Assembly (NCBI RefSeq): GCF_000720635.1
Contig: NZ_JOCF01000024.1
Coordinates: 1 to 64,000, forward strand
Source of the DNA: Streptomyces sp. NRRL WC-3742
GTDB taxonomy: Bacteria > Actinomycetota > Actinomycetes > Streptomycetales > Streptomycetaceae
Reading direction: 5' to 3'
DNA length: 64,000 nucleotides
Part shown: positions 46,005-53,990 of the stretch, piece by piece
Layout: each line of letters opens with the position of its first letter
Position numbering within the stretch: position 1 is the stretch's first letter
Notes under the pieces: generated by a model
The model's database searches: none
What the model was told of the DNA's origin: nothing
The model's input: only the letters and a program-made list of their open reading frames with translations
Position numbers and translations under genes: made by a program

Positions 46005-46421
46005 GTGCCACTCACTCTTGAAGATCGCTTGGCCATCACCGAACTGGTCTCGTTGCATGGTCACCTTGTTGACGACGGAAGCCTCGACCGGTTGGAGGAG
46101 CTGTTCACGTCCGATGTTGTCTATGACCTCACCGACTTCGGCCAGGAGTCGTTGTCCGGGGTCGCGGCCATCAGAGAAGCGGCATACGCGCTGGGAGCCG
46201 CCAACCCCGTCGCGCATCACGTCACCAACATCGTCGTAACGGCGTCGGCAGACGGCCAGGTGCAGGTCCGATCGAAGGGTCTGGGCATCAAGGCGGACGG
46301 CTCCTGCGGTTCCGTCTCCTACGACGACACCGTCGTGCGCACTGCGGACGGCTGGCGGATCAGTCATCGCAAGGTATCGGCACGGCGCACTCCCCTCGGC
46401 GGAATGACAAAGTCCGGCTGA
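46005..46421 (+). CDS. SnoaL-like (NTF2-fold) protein
   Basis: This 138-residue protein begins LTLEDRLAITELVSLHGHLVD and has the usual GVAAIREAAYALGAANPVAHHVTNI continuation of SnoaL-like domains, ending with a VRTADGWRISHRKVSAR strand pair. These bind small molecules as enzymes or binding proteins. GTG 46005 has GGAGAGGG just upstream; a GTG at 45945 is also in frame. No operon partner is evident. Confidence 0.8.
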   Translation: MPLTLEDRLAITELVSLHGHLVDDGSLDRLEELFTSDVVYDLTDFGQESLSGVAAIREAAYALGAANPVAHHVTNIVVTASADGQVQVRSKGLGIKADGSCGSVSYDDTVVRTADGWRISHRKVSARRTPLGGMTKSG

Positions 46422-46493
46422 TCAGCCCTGTCCCACCTGGTCCAAGCGGGTTCGGGCAAGGTTGCGCAGGCGGGCGAGCCGGCACCGGTGCGG

Positions 46494-47087
46494 TCACCCG
46501 GTGAGTACGGGATTCGCGCTGGTGGGCGGCCGGACGCCGGTCAGCTCGGCTGCGTGGTCGGCCAGCAGAGGGGCCAGCTCGGGGTACCAGCCTCGGGCGA
46601 CGGCTTGCAGCATCTCGGCCAGGGCGACCAACTCTCCGATTCGGCCGGCGGGGCTGTCCAGTACCGACGCGAACTCCGACCGGAGCCGGGTGGCCACCTC
46701 GGGGACGAGCAGACTGTTGGCGTGGAGCAGACCGGGGTCGTAGCCGACGGGCACCAACCCCCAGCGCTCCCAGTCGAGCAGGGTGAGCGGCGCCGTCAGG
46801 TTGCCCCAGTGCAGATCGGCATGACCGGTGACCCTCTCGACCTCCTCCGGCGCAGGAACGCCAAGGAACTGTGGGAAGGCCCGCTCGATCCACTCGGGCC
46901 GGATAGTGGTTCGGACGCCTTGTGCCTGGCCGAGCCGACCCAGGGCCTGGCGCAGGCTGCTCCACCATTCGTCCGGTAGGCCGGGGTCGTGAGCGAGGTC
47001 TGCCCGATCCGGCGAGATGACCGGATGGGTCACGTAGTCGGTGACCTCGGCCTGGTAGACGTGCTCGTCCTCCTGCCAATCGAGCAT
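46494..47087 (-). pseudogene. Truncated aminoglycoside-phosphotransferase-like gene
   Basis: The frame carries the C-terminal two-thirds of an APH-fold kinase: EVTDYVTHPVISPDRADLAH, the catalytic HADLHWGN and the metal-binding Asp in LLDWERWG. The N-terminal ATP-binding lobe is missing. Upstream codons in this frame (to 47342) do not resemble it. ATG 47087 would give a 197-residue product, which is unlikely to be active. Confidence 0.6.
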
Positions 47088-47352
47088 GGAGTGCGACCGC
47101 GACGGGCGTGCGTGGAACTTCGACGCTCCCTGGTGCTCCCTTAAACGCGCCCAACACCGCAACTGGCCACCACAACGACCGACAACGGTCACAATCACCC
47201 AGTGATTTCTTCGGGTCATATGGGCACCACGTCTTCGATGGCAGTCAGCACCAGAGTTGGGCCATCCGTGACGCGGAGGTACTCGACACTGCTTCGCGAT
47301 TTCCGATGAGAACGAGAGCCACTGATCGGGTGACGTTGCCAACCTGTAGTCG

Positions 47353-48387
47353 TCAGTACTGGTCCTCGGCGGCTGGGGGTGCGCCGTCGATGTCGGCGAG
47401 GTCGCGTGGGGTGAGGTTCAGGGTGGCGGCGTGGAGATTGTCCTCCAGGTGCCGGGTGCGGGTGGTGCTGGGGATCGGGATCACGTGCTCGCCCTGGGCG
47501 AGGATCCAGGCTAGGGCGACCTGTGCCGGGCTGGCTCGGTGCCGCTGTGCGACTCGCTCCAGGACGGTGACGATCCGTTGGTTGGCCGCGCGGGCATGTG
47601 GGGTGAACCGGGGGAGCCGGGACCGCAGGTCGCCCGGTCCGAAGAAAGTGGCCGGGCTGATGGCCCCGGCGAGGAAGCCCCGCCCCAGCGGCGCGTAGGG
47701 GACGAACGCGGCGCGGTGGTCGGCACACCAGCCGACGATGCTCTCGCGGTACGACGTCCCCGCGCGCGGTTCGTGGCCGAGCGCCTGCCGGGCCCAGAGC
47801 GAGAGCTCGGACTGGATCGCGGCGACCGGGTGGATCCGGTGGGCGCGCTCGGCGTCGAGAACGGAGACCTCGGAGAGGCCCAGATGGCGGATCTTGCCGT
47901 CCCGGACCAGCTCGGCGAGCGTGGCCCAGCTGTCCTCCAGGGGGACGTCGGGGTCGATCCGGTGCAGGTAGCACAGGTCCACGGTTTCCGTGCGCAGCCG
48001 TCTCAGGCTCTCGTCCAGGGCCTTGCGCAGGTGGGCCGGGCTGCCGTCGTTGTGCAGGGTGAAGGATTCGAGGTCATCGACGACCAGTCCGACCTTCGTG
48101 GCGAGGAAGACCTCGTTCCGGCAGTCGGACAGTGCGCGCCCGATGAGCGTCTCGTTGTGCCCCTCGCCGTACACGCCGGCGGTGTCGAACAGGGTGACCC
48201 CGTGGTCGAGTGCGGTGCGCAGGAGGACGGCCGCGGATTCGTCGTCGGGGCGGGGGCGGTCGTACATCCACTTGCTGAGCCCGGCGCAGCCGAGTCCGAC
48301 GGCGCCGAGAGGTCGGCCGGTGGGTGGAAACGCCGTGGTCCGGAGGCTCGCAGGGTCGCTGGAACCGGTGACGGTTATCTGGATCAT
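47353..48387 (-). CDS. Aldo/keto reductase
   Basis: This 344-residue NADPH-dependent reductase is of the TIM-barrel AKR superfamily. It has the catalytic Asp-Tyr pair in LFDTAGVYGEGHNE, the Lys in FLATKVGL, and the His in LCYLHRIDPDVP. The C-terminal cofactor segment is VIPIPSTTRTRHLEDN. GGGAGGAG lies upstream of ATG 48387. The substrate is unknown. Confidence 0.92.
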   Translation of the reverse strand: MIQITVTGSSDPASLRTTAFPPTGRPLGAVGLGCAGLSKWMYDRPRPDDESAAVLLRTALDHGVTLFDTAGVYGEGHNETLIGRALSDCRNEVFLATKVGLVVDDLESFTLHNDGSPAHLRKALDESLRRLRTETVDLCYLHRIDPDVPLEDSWATLAELVRDGKIRHLGLSEVSVLDAERAHRIHPVAAIQSELSLWARQALGHEPRAGTSYRESIVGWCADHRAAFVPYAPLGRGFLAGAISPATFFGPGDLRSRLPRFTPHARAANQRIVTVLERVAQRHRASPAQVALAWILAQGEHVIPIPSTTRTRHLEDNLHAATLNLTPRDLADIDGAPPAAEDQY

Positions 48388-48977
48388 GACGGGTCATCTC
48401 CTCCCTTTCGCTTCGGCAGGCGCTGGAGCGAAAGCGGCCCCGGCAACGCATGCACGGAAGGGTCCCGGTAAGGCTGGCACAGGGCCGCCGGACGTGCAGC
48501 GGTGAGTGCGGGATCCGGGTTGACTTCGTTCGGTGACCACCGCTCGCCCTCAGGGCGACTCCCAGGGGCGGTGGCGGGCGGGCCCTGCGGATCCTCTCGA
48601 ACAACACCTCCTCGACCTGTGCACTCCCTGACCTGGACCGTGATCAACGAGCACAGCGTGTCGGCCAAACGGCCCACTGCCCCCCGTTGCTCCGAAAGCG
48701 GCTGGTTCCAAAACTCACCGAAAATCCGCCGGTGCCCAATCCCGGCGGAAACGTGGCCCCCATCCACCCCAAGGAAATCGCACCCAGCCAGCAGCAACCT
48801 AAAGTCACTGGCATTGGGCCTAGGCATCGGGGCGGACTCGTCGGTCCGGAGCACTCCCCTCTCATCCTGAGTGAGAAGGCTCGCCCTGGCACAGACTTCG
48901 GCAAGTAGTCACCCATCGTCCGCTCCGGCATGTACGGCGTCGTCTGACACTCCGCTCTCCACCCGCTGACACCCAGA
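48388..48977. other. Gene-free stretch with reduced GC
   Basis: I see no gene with coding-like third-position bias in these 590 bp. The part 48640-48960 is visibly less GC-rich than its surroundings and may be decayed coding DNA. Confidence 0.4.
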
Positions 48978-49129
48978 CCCCGGCCGCCCAGCGAGTGGGC
49001 GGCCGGGGCTACCAACCGTCGGGGGGCGCGCCGCCTGGGCGCGCGGCGCGGCGAGGGCGAGGGTGGGGGGTGGGTGGTGGGGAACGGCGGGAGGAGAGCT
49101 CAACAAGCTTATGGCGCGCGGGTGTTCAC
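48978..49129 (+). repeat. 58-bp repeat block, copy C, with upstream hairpin
   Basis: A 13-bp hairpin (48978-48990 with 48996-49008) is followed after 63 bp by the 58-bp block (49072-49129). The hairpin arm CGGCCGCCCA is identical to that at copy D, only the loop differs (GCGAG against CCGAA). Copies C and D face each other as an inverted pair. Confidence 0.8.
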
Positions 49130-49194
49130 CCCAAGGCGCCAGGGAGGCCCCGTGCTCGGATCGGCGCGGCTTCATGGCGCCCGGCATCCCTAAG

Positions 49195-49248
49195 CGGATA
49201 GTTCATCCGATTGCGTGCTACCGTCCCAGCAAGCGGATGAACTATCCG
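49195..49248 (+). promoter_or_regulatory. Two operators CGGAT-N5-ATCCG upstream of the SDR gene
   Basis: CGGATAGTTCATCCG (49195-49209) and CGGATGAACTATCCG (49234-49248) are exact reverse complements of each other and each is an interrupted palindrome. The same CGGAT-N5-ATCCG layout recurs before the TetR gene at 50222-50236. They flank the likely promoter of the SDR gene. Confidence 0.75.
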
Positions 49249-49269
49249 AATGTCTGGGTGGAGGTACAC

Positions 49270-50160
49270 ATGGCGAAGACAGCTGTGGTCACAGCGGGGA
49301 CGGCCGGCATCGGGCTGGAGACGGCCCTGGGACTGGCCGACGCCGGGTTCTCGGTCACCGTGGTCGGACGCAACGCCGACCGCGGTGCCCGGGCGGTCGA
49401 CCGAATCAACGCGACGAACCCGGCGCGTCCCGGACGGTTCCTGCCCGCCGACCTCGGCTCGCTCGACGAGGTGCGCGCGCTCGCCGACCGGATCGCCGCT
49501 GAGCACGCCGCCTCCGGCGACCCGCTGACCGTGCTGGTCAACAACGTCGGAGCGATGTTCCCGCAGCGCCAGACCCTGGACGGCGTCGAAGCGTCGTTCG
49601 TCGTCAACCACCTCTCGCCGTACCTGCTGACGGAGCTGCTGCTGCCCACGCTGACGGGCGGGGCGCCGAGCAGGATCGTGAACGTGACCTCGGGCGCGGT
49701 CGGGCTCGCGAAGCGGGCTTTCGACGCCGTCGAGCCGCCCGGCGGCTACTACGGCTTCCACTGGTACGGCCGCGCCAAGCTCGCCAACCTCGCCTACACG
49801 CTCGACCTGGCGAACCGGCTGAAGGGCACGGCCGTCTCCGTCTTCGCCGCCGACCCGGGAGGCGCCGCGACCGACATGACCAACGGCACCATGACCGACC
49901 CGAAGATCGTCTCACCGGCCCTGCGACTGCTGTGGCCCCTGGTGCGCCGCAGGTTCGAACGCTCCACCTCGGGTCCGGCGTCCGTGGCTGCCCGGCCCTC
50001 GATCGTCGCCGCCATCGACGAAGCCTTGGCGGACCGGACCGGCATCGTCATCGGGGCCCAGGCGCGCCCGGTGACGCCGCTGCGCGCAGCGACCGACCCC
50101 CGCGTCGTCCGGGACGTGCGCCGGCTCAGTGAACGGCACGCACCTCTCGCCACCACCTGA
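49270..50160 (+). CDS. Short-chain dehydrogenase/reductase
   Basis: This 296-residue SDR has the cofactor motif VVTAGTAGIGLETALGLADAG, the NNVG motif (VLVNNVGAMFPQ), the catalytic Ser in VNVTSGAVG and the YxxxK pair in WYGRAKLANLAY. GGAGG lies 6 nt before ATG 49270. It is probably repressed by the downstream TetR protein through the shared operators. Substrate unknown. Confidence 0.92.
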   Translation: MAKTAVVTAGTAGIGLETALGLADAGFSVTVVGRNADRGARAVDRINATNPARPGRFLPADLGSLDEVRALADRIAAEHAASGDPLTVLVNNVGAMFPQRQTLDGVEASFVVNHLSPYLLTELLLPTLTGGAPSRIVNVTSGAVGLAKRAFDAVEPPGGYYGFHWYGRAKLANLAYTLDLANRLKGTAVSVFAADPGGAATDMTNGTMTDPKIVSPALRLLWPLVRRRFERSTSGPASVAARPSIVAAIDEALADRTGIVIGAQARPVTPLRAATDPRVVRDVRRLSERHAPLATT

Positions 50161-50171
50161 CCCGCCAGGAG

Positions 50172-50213
50172 GTGCGGGTGCTGTCGGCGGTGCTGTCGGC
50201 GGTGCGGTCGGCG
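50172..50213. repeat. 12-bp tandem repeat between SDR and TetR genes
   Basis: About three units of GGTGCTGTCGGC, the last imperfect, lie in the leader region before the TetR promoter. Confidence 0.65.
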
Positions 50214-50221
50214 GCATCATC

Positions 50222-50236
50222 CGGATGGAGAATCCG
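50222..50236 (+). promoter_or_regulatory. Operator CGGAT-N5-ATCCG before the TetR gene
   Basis: CGGATGGAGAATCCG has the same arms and spacing as the two SDR operators. TAGCAT at 50239-50244 is a possible -10, so a repressor here would block transcription of its own gene. Confidence 0.7.
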
Positions 50237-50251
50237 GTTAGCATGTTCCCC

Positions 50252-50830
50252 ATGACGATGCCCCTGCGCAAGGACGCGGCCCGCAACTGGGACCGGATCG
50301 TCGCGGTCGCCCGTGACCTGGTCAACCAGGGCACACCCCTGCAGCTGAACGACGTGGCCGGCCGCGCCGGGCTCGGAGTCGGCACCGTCTACCGGCACTT
50401 CGCCACCCCCGAGGCGCTGCTGGAGACCGTCGCCACTCCCTGTCTGGAAGCCCTGGCCGCCCACGGCCAGCAGGCTCTGACCGGCACCGACCCCTGGCGC
50501 GCCCTCGAAGGTTTCCTGTTCCGCACCGTCGAAGCGCAGGTCACCGACGCGTCCCTCGCCCCGGTCACGGCGGCAGCCACCGACACCCTGCCGCGCACCA
50601 CGGAACTCAAGCAGACGCTTCGGTCGGTCGGCACCGCACTCCTCGACCGGGCTCGCGATGCCGGAGCGGTCCGACGCGACCTGGCCGCCGCCGACCTCGT
50701 CCCGCTCATGTGCGGCGTCGCCTACGCCGTCAACGTCCACGGCGGCACACCCGCCGACCGGATCGACACCGCACACCGCTACCTGGCCACGCTCCTCGAA
50801 GGACTGCACACCACGCCACAGCACGCGTGA
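50252..50830 (+). CDS. TetR-family regulator of the SDR gene
   Basis: This 192-residue regulator has a clear N-terminal helix-turn-helix (LQLNDVAGRAGLGVGTVYRHF) and a TetR C-terminal domain. ATG 50252 is used because the upstream in-frame ATG at 50225 lies inside the operator. ATG 50243 and 50258 are also possible. A message starting just after TAGCAT would be leaderless. It probably represses itself and the SDR gene. Confidence 0.88.
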   Translation: MTMPLRKDAARNWDRIVAVARDLVNQGTPLQLNDVAGRAGLGVGTVYRHFATPEALLETVATPCLEALAAHGQQALTGTDPWRALEGFLFRTVEAQVTDASLAPVTAAATDTLPRTTELKQTLRSVGTALLDRARDAGAVRRDLAAADLVPLMCGVAYAVNVHGGTPADRIDTAHRYLATLLEGLHTTPQHA

Positions 50831-50882
50831 GAACACCGCCCGCGCGCCGATCGGGGTGATCCGTACCGGGCGAGTGGGGGGT

Positions 50883-50940
50883 GGACGGTGGGGAACGGCG
50901 GGGAACATGCCCAGCAAGCGGATGGCGCGCGGGTGTTCAC
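50883..50940 (+). repeat. 58-bp repeat block, copy B
   Basis: Gapless match to the blocks at 45032-45089 (inverted) and 49072-49129. Here the block is followed after 10 bp by structured element copy B; no CGGCCGCCCA hairpin precedes it. Confidence 0.8.
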
Positions 50941-50950
50941 CCCGGGACGC

Positions 50951-51120
50951 GAATGAGGTCCGGTGCCCCTCGGGGCACCGGACCTCATTCGTACGTGGAG
51001 CGCCAGGCCCGGGTTGCACGGACTCTCCCTACTGAAAGTAGGGCGTGCTCTGGTAGCACCGCTGACGCCTGGCGAGGGGGTTGATTCCCTCGCGACGAAG
51101 AGAAGATTACCAGCTCAACG
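50951..51120. repeat. Structured repeat element, copy B
   Basis: Hairpin 1 is a perfect 19-bp stem (50951-50969 with 50972-50990). The core from 50995 differs from copy A at only two positions in its first 79 nt, and these two changes form one compensated pair (C-G for T-A) in hairpin CCCTAC-TGAAA-GTAGGG. Hairpin 2 is GCGAGGG/CCCTCGC, different from copy A but still paired. The tail TACCAGCTCAACG ends at 51120. CGTGC can pair either with upstream GCACG or form part of GTGCT-CTGGT-AGCAC, so two exclusive folds exist. Confidence 0.75.
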
Positions 51121-51188
51121 GCCGTGCACCGAACCAACCCTGGCCCGCCCCCAGCCTGGGAGAATCGTCCGATATGCCCGCTGCGGGG

Positions 51189-51372
51189 TCAGGCCCCGAG
51201 GGAGCCGAGGGCGGCGAGTTCCGCGTTGGCGCGCTGGGTGACGAGGGTGTACGGCGCGCGGGTCGCGGGGATCACGGGTCCGCTCGATCACGCGGGCCGA
51301 CTCCAGGGCGCGCGCCGGCTTCGGGACGTACAGCGCCTCCAGGCCGGTGTGGTCGGCGAGTCGGCGCTGACA
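51189..51372 (-). pseudogene. Decayed 3' fragment of an unidentified gene
   Basis: The minus-strand translation RRLADHTGLEALYVPKPARA continues as ESARVIER in one frame and as TRAPYTLVTQRANAELAALG plus stop in another. A one-base indel near 51270 would join them. Coding-like codon bias supports a real but broken gene tail. Family not identified. Confidence 0.4.
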
Positions 51373-51408
51373 GCGTCAGACCCGACGGCCCCGACGGCTG
51401 TGAGGGCG

Positions 51409-51825
51409 TCAGGCTTCGTCGGGGGTGGGGCCGAGAACGAGCTTCTTCAGTTCCTCGCGCGGGACGATCAGGATCGGGGTGATGCCGCGTTCGGCGATCC
51501 AGTGGGCGGCCTCGGCGACGGTGTGGGCCACTTCGGCGACGCCCTCGGCGAAGCGGAGGATTCCCTCGCTGCTCACGGCGCCGCTGATATCGAAGTCGAG
51601 TGGCGGGAGTTCGTTGGCGCTGCTGGTGTTGGGGCCCGGATTGCCTTCCTGGGAGGTGCCGTCCTTGCCGGACATGCCGCCCTCGAATCCGCCTGCCGCT
51701 TCGGCGTCCTGGATCTGCTGGAGGACGTCGGGGGCGAGGACGAGGATCGGCCCTGCGGAGCCGTTGGTCTGGAAGAAGTTGCGGGCCTCGTCGGCCGTGT
51801 CGACGGTTGCCGTTGCCTGGGTCAT
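51409..51825 (-). CDS. Hypothetical protein
   Basis: This 138-residue acidic protein has no recognised domain. It has a Gly/Asn/Ser-rich middle (about 45-70) and a helical C-terminus (RFAEGVAEVAHTVAEAAHWI, then GITPILIVPREELKKLV). No signal or membrane segment. It lies downstream of the sigma factor gene in the same direction with a 143-bp gap. Confidence 0.7.
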   Translation of the reverse strand: MTQATATVDTADEARNFFQTNGSAGPILVLAPDVLQQIQDAEAAGGFEGGMSGKDGTSQEGNPGPNTSSANELPPLDFDISGAVSSEGILRFAEGVAEVAHTVAEAAHWIAERGITPILIVPREELKKLVLGPTPDEA

Positions 51826-51967
51826 CGCTACCCCTGGGTGGTCTGCCCCCTGGTCTCCCCCCGGTGGTCTCCCTCGGTCTCCCCCGGTCCTTCCATGCTA
51901 GGCACGGCCGCTGCCGTCCCGCGCGCGCAGGAAGTCGGCCCCGCCGACTTCCTGCGCGCCAGCATCA

Positions 51968-52834
51968 TCAGGCCGGTTCGGGGAGGTCGGCCAGGGCGAG
52001 CTTGGCCGGGTCCACGACGGCGCTGATGGCGGTGATGCGGCCGTCGGTGACGGTGAAGGCGATGACCGAGCGCGGGGTGCCGTCCTCGTTCCAGGAGATG
52101 ATGCCGGGCAGGCCGTTGACGATCGCGGCCTGGCCGACCGCGGCCGCTGCGGCGCCCAGCTTGGCGCCGGTGGCGACCTTGGTGGCACCGAGGGTGACGA
52201 CCGTGCCGGCCGGGGTTTCGGCGGTGAGCTTCACGTCGGGATCGAGCACCCGCAGCAGGCCCTCGAAGTCTCCGCCGCGGGCCGCTGCCAGGAACGCCTG
52301 GACGACCTCGCGCTGCTCCCGGGAGACGGCGGTCGGCGCCTCGGTGCCCCGCACCTTCTTGCGGGCGCGGCTGGTGAGCATCTTGGTGGCGTCGGTGGAC
52401 TTGCCCAGGATCGTGCCGATCTCGTCGAAGGGCACCGCGAACAGGTCGTGCAGCACGAACGCCAGCCGTTCGTTGGGCCGCAGGGATTCGAGGACGACCA
52501 GCAGCGCCAGCCCGACGGAGTCGGCGAGCACCGCGTCCTCCTCCGGCGCCGGGGCGTCGTCGAGGGTCACCACCAACTCGGACAGGCCCGTGTCGAGGGA
52601 TGCCTCGGGGCGGCTCTGGCGCGAGCGCAGCACGTCGAGGCTGATCCGGCCGACGACGGTGGTCAGCCAGCCGGCGAGGTTGTCGATGGTGTCCGCGTCC
52701 TGACGGGAGAGCCGCAGCCACGCCTCCTGGACGACGTCCTCGGCGTCGGCGTGGGAGCCGAGCATGCGGTAGGCGACGGCGCGCAGCCGGTCGCGCTGGG
52801 CCTCGAACGCCTCGGCCGTCGGGTCCTCGAACAT
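51968..52834 (-). CDS. ECF sigma factor of the ECF41 type (SigJ-like)
   Basis: This 288-residue sigma factor has region 2 (RAVAYRMLGSHADAEDVVQE) and region 4 (FVLHDLFAVPFDEIGTILGK). A C-terminal NTF2/SnoaL-like domain of about 100 residues ends in DGRITAISAVVDPAKL. The C-terminal extension instead of an anti-sigma partner defines ECF41. Such genes typically control an adjacent carboxymuconolactone decarboxylase-like or oxidoreductase gene, and one lies divergently at 52917. Confidence 0.9.
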   Translation of the reverse strand: MFEDPTAEAFEAQRDRLRAVAYRMLGSHADAEDVVQEAWLRLSRQDADTIDNLAGWLTTVVGRISLDVLRSRQSRPEASLDTGLSELVVTLDDAPAPEEDAVLADSVGLALLVVLESLRPNERLAFVLHDLFAVPFDEIGTILGKSTDATKMLTSRARKKVRGTEAPTAVSREQREVVQAFLAAARGGDFEGLLRVLDPDVKLTAETPAGTVVTLGATKVATGAKLGAAAAAVGQAAIVNGLPGIISWNEDGTPRSVIAFTVTDGRITAISAVVDPAKLALADLPEPA

Positions 52835-52916
52835 GTTGTTACCTTCCTCGGGGCTGCTCCGTCATGGGTGATGACGAACCCGAGCGGGTTCACGTAACCG
52901 ACGGAGGAGCAGACCC

Positions 52917-53366
52917 ATGGAACCGCGTATGAAGAGCATCGGCAGCCCCGAGGTGTCCGCCGGAATCGGCCAGCTGCTCAAGGCAGTTCACTCGGGCGGC
53001 GTCGAACCGCGACTGCTGTCGATGATCCACCTGCGCGTCAGCCAGATCAACAGCTGTGCGCCCTGCGCCTACTCGGCGATCGCGTCCGCGAAGAAGGCCG
53101 GGGAGACGGACGAGCGCCTGCACGCCGTCGCCACCTGGCGCGAGACGCCGTTCTTCACGGACGAGGAGCGGGCCGCGTTCGCGCTGGCGGAGGCCGCGAC
53201 CCGGATCCAGGACAACGCCCCCGGGGTGACCGACCCGGTCTGGGACGCGGCCGCGGACCACTTCTCGGAGGCGCAGCTGAGCGCGATCATCCTGGAGATC
53301 GGGCTGACGAACATGTTCAACCGGATCAACCACACGACCCGGGAGCAGGCCGGCAAGACCTGGTGA
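52917..53366 (+). CDS. Carboxymuconolactone decarboxylase/AhpD-like protein
   Basis: This 149-residue alkylhydroperoxidase-like protein has the redox motif Cys-x-x-Cys in QINSCAPCAYSAI. GGAGG lies upstream of ATG 52917. It is divergent from the ECF41 sigma gene and is the expected target of that factor. TGATGAC followed 17 bp later by CGTA is a possible ECF-type promoter, although it deviates from the published TGTCACA/CGTC pattern. Confidence 0.9.
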   Translation: MEPRMKSIGSPEVSAGIGQLLKAVHSGGVEPRLLSMIHLRVSQINSCAPCAYSAIASAKKAGETDERLHAVATWRETPFFTDEERAAFALAEAATRIQDNAPGVTDPVWDAAADHFSEAQLSAIILEIGLTNMFNRINHTTREQAGKTW

Positions 53367-53433
53367 GGCGGGATCGCGGCCGGGGCAGGGCATCTGCAGC
53401 TGCCCTGCCCCGGTTCAGTTACGTACGGCTACC

Positions 53434-53796
53434 TCAGCAGTTGGGGTAACCGTTGTAGGCGGTCCAGTAGTCCAGCGCCGACCAGGTCTGCGGGCCGACC
53501 TCGCCGTCGACCTGGAGGTTCTTCATGCACTGCTGGAAAGTGATGACGCGGTCGTAGGTGGCCTGGCCGAACACCCCGTCGATGACGAGCTGGGTGCGGC
53601 CGTTGGGGTTGAGCGAGTAGTTCAGCTCGCACTGGAGTGCCTTGACGGAATCGCCGGTGGCGCCGGCCTTCAGCAGCGGCTCGCTGTTGCTCCAGCCGGA
53701 ACAGCGTGACGCCTCGGCACTGGCGGTGGTGGCGGTGGCCACGGTGCCGGCCAGGACCAGACCGGCGGTGGCCAGCCCGATGATGAGCTTGCGCAT
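53434..53796 (-). CDS. Secreted peptidoglycan-binding-domain protein
   Basis: This 120-residue exported protein has signal peptide MRKLIIGLATAGLVLAGTVA, cleaved near TASAEA, and one peptidoglycan-binding type 1 domain: LLKAGATGDSVKALQCELN, then VIDGVFGQATYDRVITFQ. Three cysteines (CSGWS, ALQCELN, QQCMKN) and the C-terminal one (GYPNC) may form two disulfides. No catalytic domain is present. Confidence 0.9.
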   Translation of the reverse strand: MRKLIIGLATAGLVLAGTVATATTASAEASRCSGWSNSEPLLKAGATGDSVKALQCELNYSLNPNGRTQLVIDGVFGQATYDRVITFQQCMKNLQVDGEVGPQTWSALDYWTAYNGYPNC

Positions 53797-53990
53797 CGGA
53801 TTTTCCCTCCCGTTGGCCGCGCCTTACGGCCGGCGCGGCGTGTGGTTCGAACCTAGCCACCAAGTGGACTGTCAGAGCTGTCCAATTGGGTGCCGTTCTC
53901 TTGCGCCACTTCGACGGCACGGCCCGTGACACGGCTCGCGGCGCGGCCCGCACCACGGCCCGCGGCGCGGCGCGGCCCGGCCCGGCCCGC

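Noticed and set aside
48502..48908. Short plus-strand frames in the low-GC gap of the island
   Set aside because: No ribosome binding site, no family resemblance and weak codon bias; treated as non-coding.
45032..50940. Small peptide GTG-AAC-ACC (MNTRAPSAC) read from the minus strand of the 58-bp blocks
   Set aside because: Copy C has a stop after six codons in that frame, and conservation follows nucleotides more than any reading frame.
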